Of a stretch of 64,000 bases of DNA, positions 40,541-53,909 are shown in pieces. Made by a program: the position numbers and the translations under genes. Position 1 is the stretch's first letter, and every line of letters starts with the position of its first letter. The notes beneath the pieces were generated by a model. That model was not told the origin of the DNA, ran no database searches, and saw nothing but the letters and a program-made list of their open reading frames with translations. The DNA lies in NCBI RefSeq assembly GCF_001432305.1, contig NZ_KQ483358.1, positions 62,001 through 126,000 of the forward strand, given 5' to 3'. The DNA comes from Curvibacter sp. PAE-UM (lineage in GTDB: Bacteria > Pseudomonadota > Gammaproteobacteria > Burkholderiales > Burkholderiaceae_C).

Positions 40541-40637
40541 GGGCGATTCGGGAAGGCCGCCTAGCGCGGAAGGGTGCTGCTACCCATCAGAAACTCATCG
40601 ACGGCCCGGGCAGCCTGGCGGCCTTCCCGAATCGCCC
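40541..40637. repeat. 21-bp perfect inverted repeat spanning the gltD end
   Basis: Arms 40541-40561 and 40617-40637 are exact reverse complements. One arm is inside gltD (encoding part of WAIREGRQ), and the other starts at the last base of the gltD stop codon. The 55-base loop holds the last codons of gltD. In mRNA this forms a long stable 3' hairpin. It may be a by-product of the recombination that left the downstream remnant. Confidence 0.85.
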
Positions 40638-42027
40638 ACACCACCAGGCTCTGTCCGCGGCGGATGTCGCCCGCCGCAAAGACCTTGGGTGCGCTGGTGA
40701 GGTAGCCACCCTGGAAGTCCGTGCCGGCCTTGGCGTTGCCACGGGCATCCTTGCCGACGCCAAAGGCATCCAGGATGGTCGCCACCGGGCTGACAAAACC
40801 CATGGCCAGCAACACCAGATCCGCCTTGTATTCCTTCTCGGTACCCGGAATCTCGACGAACTTGCCGTCCTTGAGCTCGACGTGCACGGTCTTCAGGCCG
40901 GTGACCTTGCCGTTCTTGCCCATGAATTCCTTGGTCGAGACGGCGAACTCGCGCGCACAGCCTTCCTCGTGGCTGGAGCTGGTGCGCAGCTTGAGCGGCC
41001 AGTAGGGCCAGACCAGGGGCTTGTTCTCCTGCTCGGGCGGCTGGGGCATCACTTCGAACTGGGTCACGCTGGCCGCGCCATGGCGGTTGCTGGTACCGAC
41101 GCAGTCGGAGCCCGTGTCGCCGCCACCGATCACGATGACGTGCTTGCCATCGGCGCGGATCTGGTCCTTGATCTTGCCGCCCGCGTTGATGCGGTTCTGC
41201 ATGGGCAGGAATTCCATGGCGAAATGGACGCCATCGAGGTCACGCCCCGGCACGGGCAGGTCGCGCGACTGCTCGGCACCACCGGCCAGCACCACCGCAT
41301 CAAACTCCTTCTGGAGTTGCGCGGGGCTGACCGTTTCCTTGGCCCAGTTGGTGACCTTGGAGTCCTTGGGCAATTCGCCGACCATGACGTTGGTCTTGAA
41401 CACCACGCCCTCGGCTTCCATCTGCTTCACCCGGCGGTCGATGTGCGACTTGTCGAACTTGAAGTCGGGAATCCCGAAGCGCAGCAAGCCGCCGATGGTG
41501 TCGTTCTTCTCGAACACGGTCACGGCGTGACCAACACGTGCCAGCTGCTGGGCGGCCGCCATGCCGGCCGGGCCCGAGCCGACGACGGCGATCTTCTTGC
41601 CGGTCTTCACAGTGGCCGGCTGCGGCTTGACCCAGCCCTGCTCCCAGGCCTTGTCGATGATGGCGTGCTCGATCGATTTGATGCCCACGGCATCGTCATT
41701 GATGTTGAGCGTGCAGGCCGCCTCGCAGGGCGCCGGGCAGACACGACCCGTGAAATCCGGGAAGTTGTTGGTCGAGTGCAGCACCTCGATCGCGTTCTTC
41801 CAGTCGCCCTGGTAGACCAGGTCGTTGAAGTCCGGGATGATGTTGTTGACCGGGCAGCCGCTGTTGCAAAAAGGTGTGCCGCAATCCATGCAGCGTGCGC
41901 CCTGCACCTTGGCCTGCTCATCGCTCAGGCCGATCACGAATTCCTTGTAGGTCTTGACGCGCTTCGCCACGGGCTCGTAGCCCTCCTCGATGCGCTCGTA
42001 CTCCATGAAGCCGGTGACTTTTCCCAT
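40561..42027 (-). CDS. gltD: Glutamate synthase (NADPH) small subunit
   Basis: Feeds electrons from NADPH through FAD and iron-sulfur clusters to GltB. It is 488 residues. N-terminal cysteines for [4Fe-4S] clusters are in [14 protein letters not shown] and CPAPCEAAC. The FAD-binding [10 protein letters not shown] lies near residue 152, and the NADPH-binding GGGDTGSDC further on. The C-terminal [20 protein letters not shown] is the conserved FAD closure. It lies 77 bases after gltB, and its 3' end has an odd duplicated remnant downstream. Confidence 0.97.
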   Translation of the reverse strand: MGKVTGFMEYERIEEGYEPVAKRVKTYKEFVIGLSDEQAKVQGARCMDCGTPFCNSGCPVNNIIPDFNDLVYQGDWKNAIEVLHSTNNFPDFTGRVCPAPCEAACTLNINDDAVGIKSIEHAIIDKAWEQGWVKPQPATVKTGKKIAVVGSGPAGMAAAQQLARVGHAVTVFEKNDTIGGLLRFGIPDFKFDKSHIDRRVKQMEAEGVVFKTNVMVGELPKDSKVTNWAKETVSPAQLQKEFDAVVLAGGAEQSRDLPVPGRDLDGVHFAMEFLPMQNRINAGGKIKDQIRADGKHVIVIGGGDTGSDCVGTSNRHGAASVTQFEVMPQPPEQENKPLVWPYWPLKLRTSSSHEEGCAREFAVSTKEFMGKNGKVTGLKTVHVELKDGKFVEIPGTEKEYKADLVLLAMGFVSPVATILDAFGVGKDARGNAKAGTDFQGGYLTSAPKVFAAGDIRRGQSLVVWAIREGRQAARAVDEFLMGSSTLPR

Positions 42028-42052
42028 GATGCTTTCCTGTTTCTCTGTTCAG

Positions 42053-42095
42053 TTGGGGACAGAGCAGATTCGCTACGCAAATCCTGATCTGTCCC
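42053..42095. repeat. REP-like hairpin in the gltB-gltD gap
   Basis: TTGGGGACA begins the element; GGGACAGA (42056-42063) pairs with TCTGTCCC (42088-42095), and the inner bases CAGATT/AATCCTG continue the stem imperfectly. The TTGGGGWCA head recurs twice beside the RAYT gene at 46.9 kb. This is the form expected of a REP mobilised by such a transposase. It fills most of the 77-base gap between gltB and gltD. Confidence 0.55.
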
Positions 42096-42104
42096 GCAAA
42101 GCCA

Positions 42105-46826
<4,722 letters not shown>

Positions 46827-46858
46827 GGCGCACTCCTAAATATTTCGCAGGGGTCGTT

Positions 46859-46887
46859 AGCATAGTGCACCGCAACAATATTTCCAA
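46859..46887 (-). promoter_or_regulatory. Predicted sigma-70 promoter of gltBD
   Basis: On the minus strand TTGGAA (46882-46887) and TATGCT (46859-46864) are 17 bases apart, giving a start near 46852 and a 26-base leader to gltB. The RAYT-associated repeat begins 3 bases upstream of the -35, so that insertion may have replaced any upstream operator. Confidence 0.5.
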
Positions 46888-46889
46888 GG

Positions 46890-46953
46890 AAAATAATTGG
46901 GGTCAGATTCTTATTATTTTTCTACTTTTCCGTTCTCAAAATAATTGGGGACA
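46890..46953. repeat. Direct repeats and hairpin beside the RAYT gene
   Basis: AAAATAATTGGGG occurs at 46890-46902 and again at 46938-46950, each followed by a WCA triplet. The first copy also pairs with itself: AAAATAAT (46890-46897) with ATTATTTT (46913-46920) around the TGGGGTCAGATTCTT loop. The region is AT-rich against a GC-rich background. It lies between gltB and the 3' end of the RAYT gene and probably marks one edge of the mobile unit. Confidence 0.6.
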
Positions 46954-47000
46954 TATTAAATACATCCAAGTCACGGCTCGGGAATGAAGAAGCGGGTCCA

Positions 47001-47699
47001 TCAGACCAGTGATGCCTTGGAACTGGGACGGCCTGGATGCGACTTGCTGAGGCGACGCTCGGTTTTCGTCTGCAGTGCCGCCATGAATTCGGGGCCTCCA
47101 AGCGCCCATCCTCTCAGGGCCGACTCGGTCAAGGCCAGTTGTTGTTGTTGGCTCAGCCCCTCCTGCACCAGCCTGGCATAGGCGGCCTCACGGGCAAAAG
47201 GCGTGTTGCCCAGCTCCCAATAGAGCGGATGGGGCGTCACCATGCGGTCTACCCGCAAGCCGGCATAGTGCGCATGGCTGGACCAGGGATAGTCCCGCGC
47301 CATGGTGACCAGACCGGCGCGCACCGGGTTCAGGTCGATGTAGGCCATGCAGGCCAGCAGATGGCTCTCGGCCTCGATCAGGGTGGACTTGTAGCGACCC
47401 TCCCACAAGGTCCCGCTGCGACCGTGGCTGTCATTGAAATAACGCACGTAGCGACGACCGACCGCCTGCATCAAACGCGACAGGCCGTCACCCGTCTGGG
47501 GTGTCAGCAGCAGATGGAAGTGGTTGTCCATGAGCACATAGGCATGGACGGCCACTTCGTGCTGACGCGCATGGTCCTCGAGAAACTCCAGCATGCGCTG
47601 ACGGTCGGCGTCCGCCAGGAAAATGGCCTGCCGGTTATTGCCACGCTGGATGACGTGATGCGGATAACCGGGAACGCTGAGACGGGGAAGGCGGGCCAT
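47001..47699 (-). mobile_element. REP-associated tyrosine transposase (RAYT, Y1_Tnp)
   Basis: 232-residue protein of the IS200/IS605-related Y1 superfamily, in the RAYT group that processes REP hairpins as single-stranded DNA. The N-terminal LSVPGYPHHVIQRGNNRQAI is diagnostic. The metal-binding HUH motif is H60-F61-H62 (MDNHFHLLL), and Y103 in WEGRYKSTL is the likely catalytic tyrosine. Downstream WSSHAHYAG is also typical. No terminal inverted repeats of a classical IS are seen; a perfect hairpin abuts the start codon and TTGGGG repeats lie beyond the 3' end. RAYTs are usually single-copy and domesticated. Confidence 0.93.
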
Positions 47700-47747
47700 G
47701 ATGGTGCGGAACGGGGCCGCACCATCATAAGTTGGTTCCGGCCCCGT
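47700..47747 (-). repeat. Two overlapping, mutually exclusive hairpins
   Basis: GATGGTGCGG (47700-47709) pairs with CCGCACCATC (47717-47726): a 10-bp stem ending exactly at the RAYT ATG. ACGGGGCCG (47711-47719) pairs with CGGCCCCGT (47739-47747): a 9-bp stem starting right after the SlyB-like stop. The two share bases 47717-47719, so they cannot both form fully. The first may be a REP or a block on RAYT translation; the second may act as a 3' end for the lipoprotein mRNA. Confidence 0.65.
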
Positions 47748-48206
47748 TTATTGTTTAGGCGCCTTGGCCACACGCACTTTGCCACTGGTGGTGATCAGGA
47801 TGACCGCCTCACCAGGCTGGAACACCTCCGCACCTTTGGCCTGCACGAGGGCACGCCGCTCACCGTTCTTGAGTTGAACGAGGATTTCATAAGCTTCTTC
47901 GCGTGTGCCCGCACGCTCGATCACGTTGCCGGCCACGGCGCCAGCGGCCGCTCCCAGGATACCGATGATCTGCGCCTCGCGTTGCCCGCTGCCGGCGCCG
48001 TAGCCTGCCAAACCACCGACCACACCACCAGTCGTGGCGCCCACGCCCGACTGGCTACCCTCAACCGTCACCGTGCGCACAGAGAGCACCACCGCATCCA
48101 CCACGGTGGAAAGGCGCTGGGCATCGCCGCGCTGGATCACGTCCGGGCTGCTGCTCGCACAACCGGCCAGCGCCAGCACGAACCCCCACATCCAAAGCTT
48201 CTTCAT
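47748..48206 (-). CDS. SlyB/Pcp-like glycine-zipper outer-membrane lipoprotein
   Basis: 152-residue lipoprotein from ATG 48206, with GAGGAT upstream. The lipobox LALAGC puts the lipidated Cys at 16. A glycine-zipper segment (GVGATTGGVVGGLAGYGAG ... ILGAAAGAVAGN) is the 2TM motif of the SlyB/Pcp/OsmB group. The C-terminal half is a small beta domain (EILVQLKNGERRALVQ). The role is in envelope integrity by family; no specific function is known. Confidence 0.87.
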   Translation of the reverse strand: MKKLWMWGFVLALAGCASSSPDVIQRGDAQRLSTVVDAVVLSVRTVTVEGSQSGVGATTGGVVGGLAGYGAGSGQREAQIIGILGAAAGAVAGNVIERAGTREEAYEILVQLKNGERRALVQAKGAEVFQPGEAVILITTSGKVRVAKAPKQ

Positions 48207-48255
48207 GATTTCATCCTCAATAAAAATTTCGCGCCTGCACCGGCAGGCCGCATCT

Positions 48256-49200
48256 TCAGACAACGCCAGACGGCACCGGCGGTTGACCCTCTGGCAAACG
48301 GAAACGGCTTTGCAGCAGTTCCGTCAACCCGAACTCCTCAAGTATCGCCTGCAGGCGCTGGGCCGCCGCACGCTTGCGCTGGCCGGTGTACCGCGCAATG
48401 ATGAGTTCATTCTTGAGACTGTGCTCCCAGCCCACGAGTTCCGTCACAGTGACCTGGTAACCCATGGCTTCCAGGTAAAGGCACCGCAGCACGTTGGTGA
48501 TCTGGCTGCCCATTTCGCGGGTATGCAGGGGATGGCGCCACAACTCTGCCAGCGGCGTACGCGACAAGGACAAGGCCTTGCCAGAATTCAGGGTCCGAGC
48601 CACCTCGGCCTGGCAGCAGGGCACCAGCACCATATAGCGGGCCTGCTTCTGCAAGCCGAAAGCAATGGCATCGTCGGTGGCCGTGTCACAGGCGTGCAAG
48701 GCCGTCACGATGTCGATATGCGCAGGCAATTCACCAGCCTGCATGGACTCGGCCACGCTGAGGTTGAGAAAAGACATGCGCCCAAAACCCAGACGCGCCG
48801 CCAGCTCGCGCGACTTCTGCACCAGGTCCGGCCGGGTCTCGATGCCGTAGACATGCCCGCTCGGGTTCTGCTTGAAAAAGAGGTCGTAGACGATGAAACC
48901 CAGATAGGACTTGCCGGCACCGTGGTCTGCCAAGGTGATCCCGCGCTCGTCCGACGCACGGTCTTTCCGCTGCGCCTGCAAGTCCAGCAAGATCTCTTCA
49001 ATGAAGCGGAAGAGGTGGTAAACCTGCTTGAGCTTGCGCCGGGAATCCTGGTTGAGCTTGCCCTCGCGTGTGAGGATGTGCAGCTCCTTGAGCAGCTCGA
49101 TCGATTGCCCTGGGCGGATTTCGGAGGCCAGTGGCTGCGCTGGCACCAGCTCACCCTTCGCTTGGCCGGGCTTGCGGTCTTTGACCTGTCCTTGTTTCAT
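48256..49200 (-). CDS. SAM-dependent methyltransferase-like protein (Methyltransf_32 type)
   Basis: 314-residue protein with a class I SAM-methyltransferase core at about 85-200. The SAM motif I region is ADHGAGKSYLGFIVYDLF, the acidic ligand is in VYGIETRPDLV, and the segment VTALHACDTATD followed by VPCCQ is typical of the Methyltransf_32 family. The substrate is unknown. Its ATG overlaps the stop of the DUF1415 gene (ATGA), making it the last gene of the aroKB-dgt operon. Confidence 0.8.
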   Translation of the reverse strand: MKQGQVKDRKPGQAKGELVPAQPLASEIRPGQSIELLKELHILTREGKLNQDSRRKLKQVYHLFRFIEEILLDLQAQRKDRASDERGITLADHGAGKSYLGFIVYDLFFKQNPSGHVYGIETRPDLVQKSRELAARLGFGRMSFLNLSVAESMQAGELPAHIDIVTALHACDTATDDAIAFGLQKQARYMVLVPCCQAEVARTLNSGKALSLSRTPLAELWRHPLHTREMGSQITNVLRCLYLEAMGYQVTVTELVGWEHSLKNELIIARYTGQRKRAAAQRLQAILEEFGLTELLQSRFRLPEGQPPVPSGVV

Positions 49201-49814
49201 GCATCACCTCCGGTTCCGCCTTCGGGCTTGACGTCCTGGGCATGGCGAGCTATCCCCAGGTCGTTCCACCCGGCATGTCCTAGCTGCTCCAGGACCTGCA
49301 TGTTCTTCTCATAGATCGTCTCCGCCTCTGGAAAAGCCTCGACGGCCCGGTCGATGCTGGCCTCGCGCAAGAGATGCAGGGTGGGATAAGGCGCACGATT
49401 GGTGTAGTTGCTGATGTCGTCGGCGGCAGTGCCTGCAAATTGGAACTGCGGATGGAAACTGGCGATCTGCAGTTCACCCTGCAGCCCCAGTGCTGTCAGA
49501 ACCGCGTCGGCCTGCGCGAGGAAATCATTGAAATCAAGAAAATCCGCGAGACACAAAGGCAGCACCAACACGGTGGTGTCTCTTTGCGCCGGATCGCTGG
49601 CCTGCAGCTCCTGCAACTCGCGGACCAGATCGTTTCGAACGCCCGGCACATCGCGGGCGGGACTCACGACCCAGTGGATCTGGCCTTTGACGTGCACGCT
49701 CTTGGCAAACGGGCAGAGGTTGAGCCCGATCACGGCACGCTCCAGCCAGATCTGCATGTCCTGCCGGACAGCTTCTGCAAAGGCGGTGGGGAGAACATCC
49801 TGCGATGGCGTCAT
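49197..49814 (-). CDS. DUF1415 family protein
   Basis: 205-residue soluble protein of the DUF1415 family, with the signature IGLNLCPFAKSVHVKGQIHW and the segments ASFHPQFQFAG and NRAPYPTLHLLRE. No biochemical function is known to me. The Cys and His residues in these motifs suggest a metal or thiol site. It is flanked by ATGA overlaps on both sides, so it is made together with the MFS carrier and the methyltransferase-like protein. Confidence 0.88.
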   Translation of the reverse strand: MTPSQDVLPTAFAEAVRQDMQIWLERAVIGLNLCPFAKSVHVKGQIHWVVSPARDVPGVRNDLVRELQELQASDPAQRDTTVLVLPLCLADFLDFNDFLAQADAVLTALGLQGELQIASFHPQFQFAGTAADDISNYTNRAPYPTLHLLREASIDRAVEAFPEAETIYEKNMQVLEQLGHAGWNDLGIARHAQDVKPEGGTGGDA

Positions 49815-51031
49815 GCCCTGATCCTAAGGCCCAGGCGCCAGGCCAGCAGCAATCCCATGCCTGAGCAGGCGCCCGTCACCGTCCAGGTCCAGTGCCAGCC
49901 ACCCGCGCTGCTGGCGACCCAGGCCACCAGAGGCGGCCCGACGAATTGACCCAGCGAGGCCCACTGCTGCATCCAGCCGACCGTGGTGGACACCGTTCCC
50001 TCTCCTGGCGCCAGGCGTACCGCCAGCGAAAACAAGGTCCCTGGAATCATGCCTCCTACCATCGAGAAGACCAGCACCGCAAGGAAACGTACCGTGACCG
50101 GCAACCCCGTACCCTCAGCCGCCAGCGGCCACACAAAAAAGGCCAGCAGTGTCCCCAGGCCCATGACCGCAAAGCCGGTGTAGAGCAGCACTTGCGGTTG
50201 CACACCGCGCGCCAGCAGACGCCCCGATGCAATATTCCCCACCATGTTCACGGCCGCAACCAGCGCGGTCAGCACCGCGCTGACACCACCGGCAACACCG
50301 GCCTGCGCGTAGATGGTGGGCAAAAACCCGATCACAGCCAGCCACTGCCCCGAGTACACGGCAAAGCTGAGCGCCACCAGCCAGGGACCTGGCGCACTGA
50401 GGGTCTGGCTCAGGCGCAGGATCCACGCGCGCTGTGTTGAGGCAGCGACTGAAACCGGGGACGGAGCGCGCAGTTGGTCCGAGGGAACGACGCGCCACAC
50501 CCACCAGGCCATCCCCAGCGTCAGCGCGGCCAGACTCCACCACCAAAACTCCCACCCGCTCAGCGCGATGACCAAGGGCCCACACAACAAAGCAAGCGCC
50601 GTACCCAGCGGCATGTAGGTGCCCCAGAGCCCAAGCATGACACTCATGCGCTGCGGGTCCACCAGATGACGGATCAGGCTGGGCGCCGGCATGGAGACCA
50701 GCAGGAAGCCCAAGCCCTCCAGGGCACGCAATGCCAGCAGCGTGTAGGCATCCTGGGCCCAGCCGCCCAGCAGGGAAGCCAGCGACAGCAACAGCAGACC
50801 ACTGAGCATGCTGCGCCGCAGCCCCAGGCCGTCGGCCGCAAGGCCGACCGCCAGCCCCAGGACCATGCCAGCCAGCTGCACGAGGGAAAGCAGGAAACCG
50901 GCCTGCAGCAAGGTCACACCCAGCGCCCGTTCCAGCACAGGCAGGGCCGGCGAAAGCTTGCCCACGTGCAGTGCAGCGGCCACGCCAGCGGCAATCACCA
51001 CATAGGCCGGTTGAACTCCCTGGTGCTTCAT
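49811..51031 (-). CDS. MFS transporter
   Basis: 406-residue major facilitator carrier with about 12 hydrophobic segments and the loop 2-3 motif A region GLAADGLGLRRSM. The ATG at 51031 overlaps the dgt stop (ATGA) and was preferred to a GTG two codons upstream. The CynX/NimT-like pattern is suggestive, but the substrate cannot be told. It sits inside the aro-dgt operon. Confidence 0.87.
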   Translation of the reverse strand: MKHQGVQPAYVVIAAGVAAALHVGKLSPALPVLERALGVTLLQAGFLLSLVQLAGMVLGLAVGLAADGLGLRRSMLSGLLLLSLASLLGGWAQDAYTLLALRALEGLGFLLVSMPAPSLIRHLVDPQRMSVMLGLWGTYMPLGTALALLCGPLVIALSGWEFWWWSLAALTLGMAWWVWRVVPSDQLRAPSPVSVAASTQRAWILRLSQTLSAPGPWLVALSFAVYSGQWLAVIGFLPTIYAQAGVAGGVSAVLTALVAAVNMVGNIASGRLLARGVQPQVLLYTGFAVMGLGTLLAFFVWPLAAEGTGLPVTVRFLAVLVFSMVGGMIPGTLFSLAVRLAPGEGTVSTTVGWMQQWASLGQFVGPPLVAWVASSAGGWHWTWTVTGACSGMGLLLAWRLGLRIRA

Positions 51032-52200
51032 CCCCACAACCTCTTGCCGGTGAGCCGCTCATGTTCACGCCCCGCAAATCGGTCGGTCATGCCGGCAATG
51101 TAGTCCGCCACCACACGCAATACAACTCCCTCCGAATCCTCAACACCCTGGGCGGCACGTGCTCGCGCAGCGTGTCCGGACTGCATTTCGCCAGGGAGCT
51201 GGCGGTAGCAGTCGAAGAGTTCCTGGATGACCTGCCGCGCCAGTCCGGTGGTCTGCATCACATTTGGGTGGCGGTACAGGTTCTGGAACAGGAATTTTTT
51301 GAGCGTCATTGAACGTTCGCGCATTTCGGCACTGAAAGACATCAGCGCAGGCAAATGGCGGACTTCAGCAACGCTCTGCGGCCGCAGGCGTTCCAGCTCC
51401 TTTTGAGTGGTCTCGATCACGTCGTAGACCTGTGCACTGAGCATGCGGCGTATGGTCTCGTAGAGAAGCCTGCGCCCCGCATCAGCCTCAGCAAGCCGTG
51501 GGTGCTCGCGCAGCGCCTGCAGGCGATACCCCTCGAAAAGGCTGACGGACTCCAGCTGTTCCAGCGTGATCAGACCCGAGCGCACACCATCGTCGATGTC
51601 GTGGGCGTTGTAGGCGATTTCATCGGCCAGATTGCACAGCTGTGCCTCCAGGCTGGGTTGTGTGCGATTCAGAAAACGCGCCCCCACCCCCCCCGGCTCC
51701 ACGGCTTCAATCTGCTCGGCATGGGCGCGCGAGCAATGCTTGAGGATCCCCTCGCGCGTCTCGAAAGTCAGATTCAGCCCGTCAAAGGCCGGATAACGCT
51801 CCTCCAGCCGATCCACCACGCGCAGGCTCTGCAGGTTGTGCTCGAAGCCACCATTTCCGGCCATGCACTCGTTGAGCGCATCCTGCCCGACATGTCCGAA
51901 GGGTGTGTGCCCCAGGTCGTGCGCCAGCGCAATCGCCTCGACCAGGTCCTCGTTGAGGCCCAGGGAACGGGCGATCGAGCGGCCCAGCTGCGCGACCTCC
52001 AGCGAATGCGTGAGACGGGTGCGAAACAGGTCGCCTTCGTGGTTCAGGAAGACCTGGGTCTTGTAGACCAGGCGACGAAATGCGGTGGAATGAACGATAC
52101 GGTCGCGATCGCGCTGGTACTCGGTCCGTGTGGGGGCAATTGCCTCCGGATACCGACGGCCACGCGTGTTGGCCGGGTCACTGGCGTAGGCAGCAAGCAT
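51028..52200 (-). CDS. dgt: dGTPase-like HD-domain triphosphohydrolase
   Basis: HD-superfamily enzyme that splits dNTPs (classically dGTP) to the nucleoside and triphosphate. From ATG 52200 ([15 protein letters not shown]) it is 390 residues. Metal ligands are in [25 protein letters not shown] and [16 protein letters not shown]. The start overlaps aroB by 23 bases. In this subfamily activity often extends beyond dGTP. It follows aroB in many betaproteobacteria. Confidence 0.93.
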   Translation of the reverse strand: MLAAYASDPANTRGRRYPEAIAPTRTEYQRDRDRIVHSTAFRRLVYKTQVFLNHEGDLFRTRLTHSLEVAQLGRSIARSLGLNEDLVEAIALAHDLGHTPFGHVGQDALNECMAGNGGFEHNLQSLRVVDRLEERYPAFDGLNLTFETREGILKHCSRAHAEQIEAVEPGGVGARFLNRTQPSLEAQLCNLADEIAYNAHDIDDGVRSGLITLEQLESVSLFEGYRLQALREHPRLAEADAGRRLLYETIRRMLSAQVYDVIETTQKELERLRPQSVAEVRHLPALMSFSAEMRERSMTLKKFLFQNLYRHPNVMQTTGLARQVIQELFDCYRQLPGEMQSGHAARARAAQGVEDSEGVVLRVVADYIAGMTDRFAGREHERLTGKRLWG

Positions 52201-53308
52201 CAATGACCTCGCGCACCAGCGCATCGGGCGCACCACGCACGCCGGCCCGGCCCGGAGCCTCGATCACGACAAAGCGGATTTCCCCGGCTTCGGCTTTCTT
52301 GTCCACGCGCATCAACTCCAGGTAGCGCCCCGCGTTATCCTGCCCGTCCAGCTGCGGACCCGCCACGGGCAAGCCGGCCCGGGCGATCAGCGCCTTGAGC
52401 CGCTGCACCAAGGCATGGTCGATCAGACCGAGCCGCTCCGACAGCGTAGCCGCCATCACCATGCCGCAGCCGACAGCTTCCCCGTGCAACCATGCGCCGT
52501 AACCCATGCCAGCCTCGATGGCATGCCCAAAGGTGTGGCCGAAATTGAGGATGGCCCGCAAGCCGGCCTCGCGTTCATCCTGGCCCACCACCGAGGCCTT
52601 GATTTCACAACTACGCCGCACGGCATGTGCCAGAGCCGACGGATCACGCGCCCGCAGGGCGTCCATGTTCACCTCCAGCCAATCCAGCAGCGCCATATCG
52701 GCGATCGGCCCGTACTTGATGATCTCGGCAAGACCGGCACTGAGTTCTCGTTCCGGCAGGGTCTTGAGCGTGTCCAGGTCACAGATCACACGCTGGGGCT
52801 GGTAGAAGGCGCCGATCATGTTCTTGCCCAGCGGATGGTTGATCGCCGTCTTCCCTCCCACGGAGGAATCCACCTGCGCCAGGAGCGTCGTCGGCACCTG
52901 CACGAAGGGCACGCCTCGCATATAACTCGCGGCAGCGTAGCCCGCCATGTCGCCCACCACACCTCCGCCCAGCGCGTACAGCACGGTCTTGCGATCACAC
53001 GCCTGGGCCAGCAAGGCATCAAAGATCAGGTTCAGGGTCTGCCAGTCCTTGTGCGCCTCGCCATCCGGCAATTCAACCACTCGCACCTGGCCGTAATGCG
53101 CTTGCAGCGCCTGCCTGAGCTTGGCCACGTAAAGAGGCGCCACCGTGGTGTTGCTGACGATCAGCGCCTGTGCTGCGCGTGGCAAGCCGGCATAGCTGTC
53201 GGGCTGTGCCAGTAGTCCGCTGCCGATGAGGATGGGATAGCTGCGTTCGCCCAGCTCAATGAGCACCTGCATGAGCGCTGGCCGGGTCAGATCGGTACTT
53301 TGTGACAT
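52178..53308 (-). CDS. aroB: 3-dehydroquinate synthase
   Basis: Second step of the shikimate pathway, cyclising DAHP with transient NAD use. From 53308 it is 376 residues; an in-frame ATG at 53272 ([14 protein letters not shown]) would drop 12 poorly conserved residues and may be the real start. It shows NAD-binding [31 protein letters not shown], zinc ligands in [10 protein letters not shown] and [10 protein letters not shown], and WLHGEAV. Confidence 0.97.
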   Translation of the reverse strand: MSQSTDLTRPALMQVLIELGERSYPILIGSGLLAQPDSYAGLPRAAQALIVSNTTVAPLYVAKLRQALQAHYGQVRVVELPDGEAHKDWQTLNLIFDALLAQACDRKTVLYALGGGVVGDMAGYAAASYMRGVPFVQVPTTLLAQVDSSVGGKTAINHPLGKNMIGAFYQPQRVICDLDTLKTLPERELSAGLAEIIKYGPIADMALLDWLEVNMDALRARDPSALAHAVRRSCEIKASVVGQDEREAGLRAILNFGHTFGHAIEAGMGYGAWLHGEAVGCGMVMAATLSERLGLIDHALVQRLKALIARAGLPVAGPQLDGQDNAGRYLELMRVDKKAEAGEIRFVVIEAPGRAGVRGAPDALVREVIDACCLRQ

Positions 53309-53363
53309 CCCCCGAGTTTAGGGCACCGGCCGAAGCACAAGCGGCCGGCACGGCTTTGGACCA

Positions 53364-53885
53364 TCAGTTCTGGGGCACGATACCAGCCAGCTCCAACTGC
53401 ATCACGATCATGTTGACCAGGGTGGCGACGGAGGGGCGGCCGGTATCAATGACAAAGTGCGCCGTTTCCCGGTAGAGAGGGTCACGCACCGCATACAGCT
53501 CCCGCAGTCGCTGCAAGGGATCACCGACCTGCAAGAGCGGGCGCTGGGTATCGTGCCGCAGCCTGCGCATCAACTCTTCAGGTGTCGACTTCAGGTACAC
53601 CACCTTGCCACGCATGTGCAGGCGCTGCCTGTTGACCTCCCGGAGTACGGCACCCCCACCGGTCGACAGGACACCCGACTGTTGCGTCAACTCATCGAGC
53701 ACCTGTTCCTCGATATCACGAAAGGACGTTTCACCTTCCCGCTCGAAGAACTCGCGAATCGGGCAGCCTATGCGTTGCTCGATGACCTGATCGGCGTCGT
53801 TGAAGGACAACTGAAGCCGACGGGCAAGCTGACGCCCGACCGTAGACTTGCCGGAACCCGGCAAGCCGACCAGACTGATGATCAA
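53364..53885 (-). CDS. aroK: Shikimate kinase
   Basis: Phosphorylates shikimate at the 3-hydroxyl. It is 173 residues, with the P-loop GLPGSGKST at 7-15, the shikimate-binding Asp of NDADQVIE, the Arg of ETSFRDIE and the STGGGAVL motif. The aroK-aroB pair directly follows pilMNOPQ, a linkage conserved from beta- to gammaproteobacteria. Confidence 0.97.
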   Translation of the reverse strand: MIISLVGLPGSGKSTVGRQLARRLQLSFNDADQVIEQRIGCPIREFFEREGETSFRDIEEQVLDELTQQSGVLSTGGGAVLREVNRQRLHMRGKVVYLKSTPEELMRRLRHDTQRPLLQVGDPLQRLRELYAVRDPLYRETAHFVIDTGRPSVATLVNMIVMQLELAGIVPQN

Positions 53886-53909
53886 GACAGGACTCGCGAG
53901 TGTGGCCGT

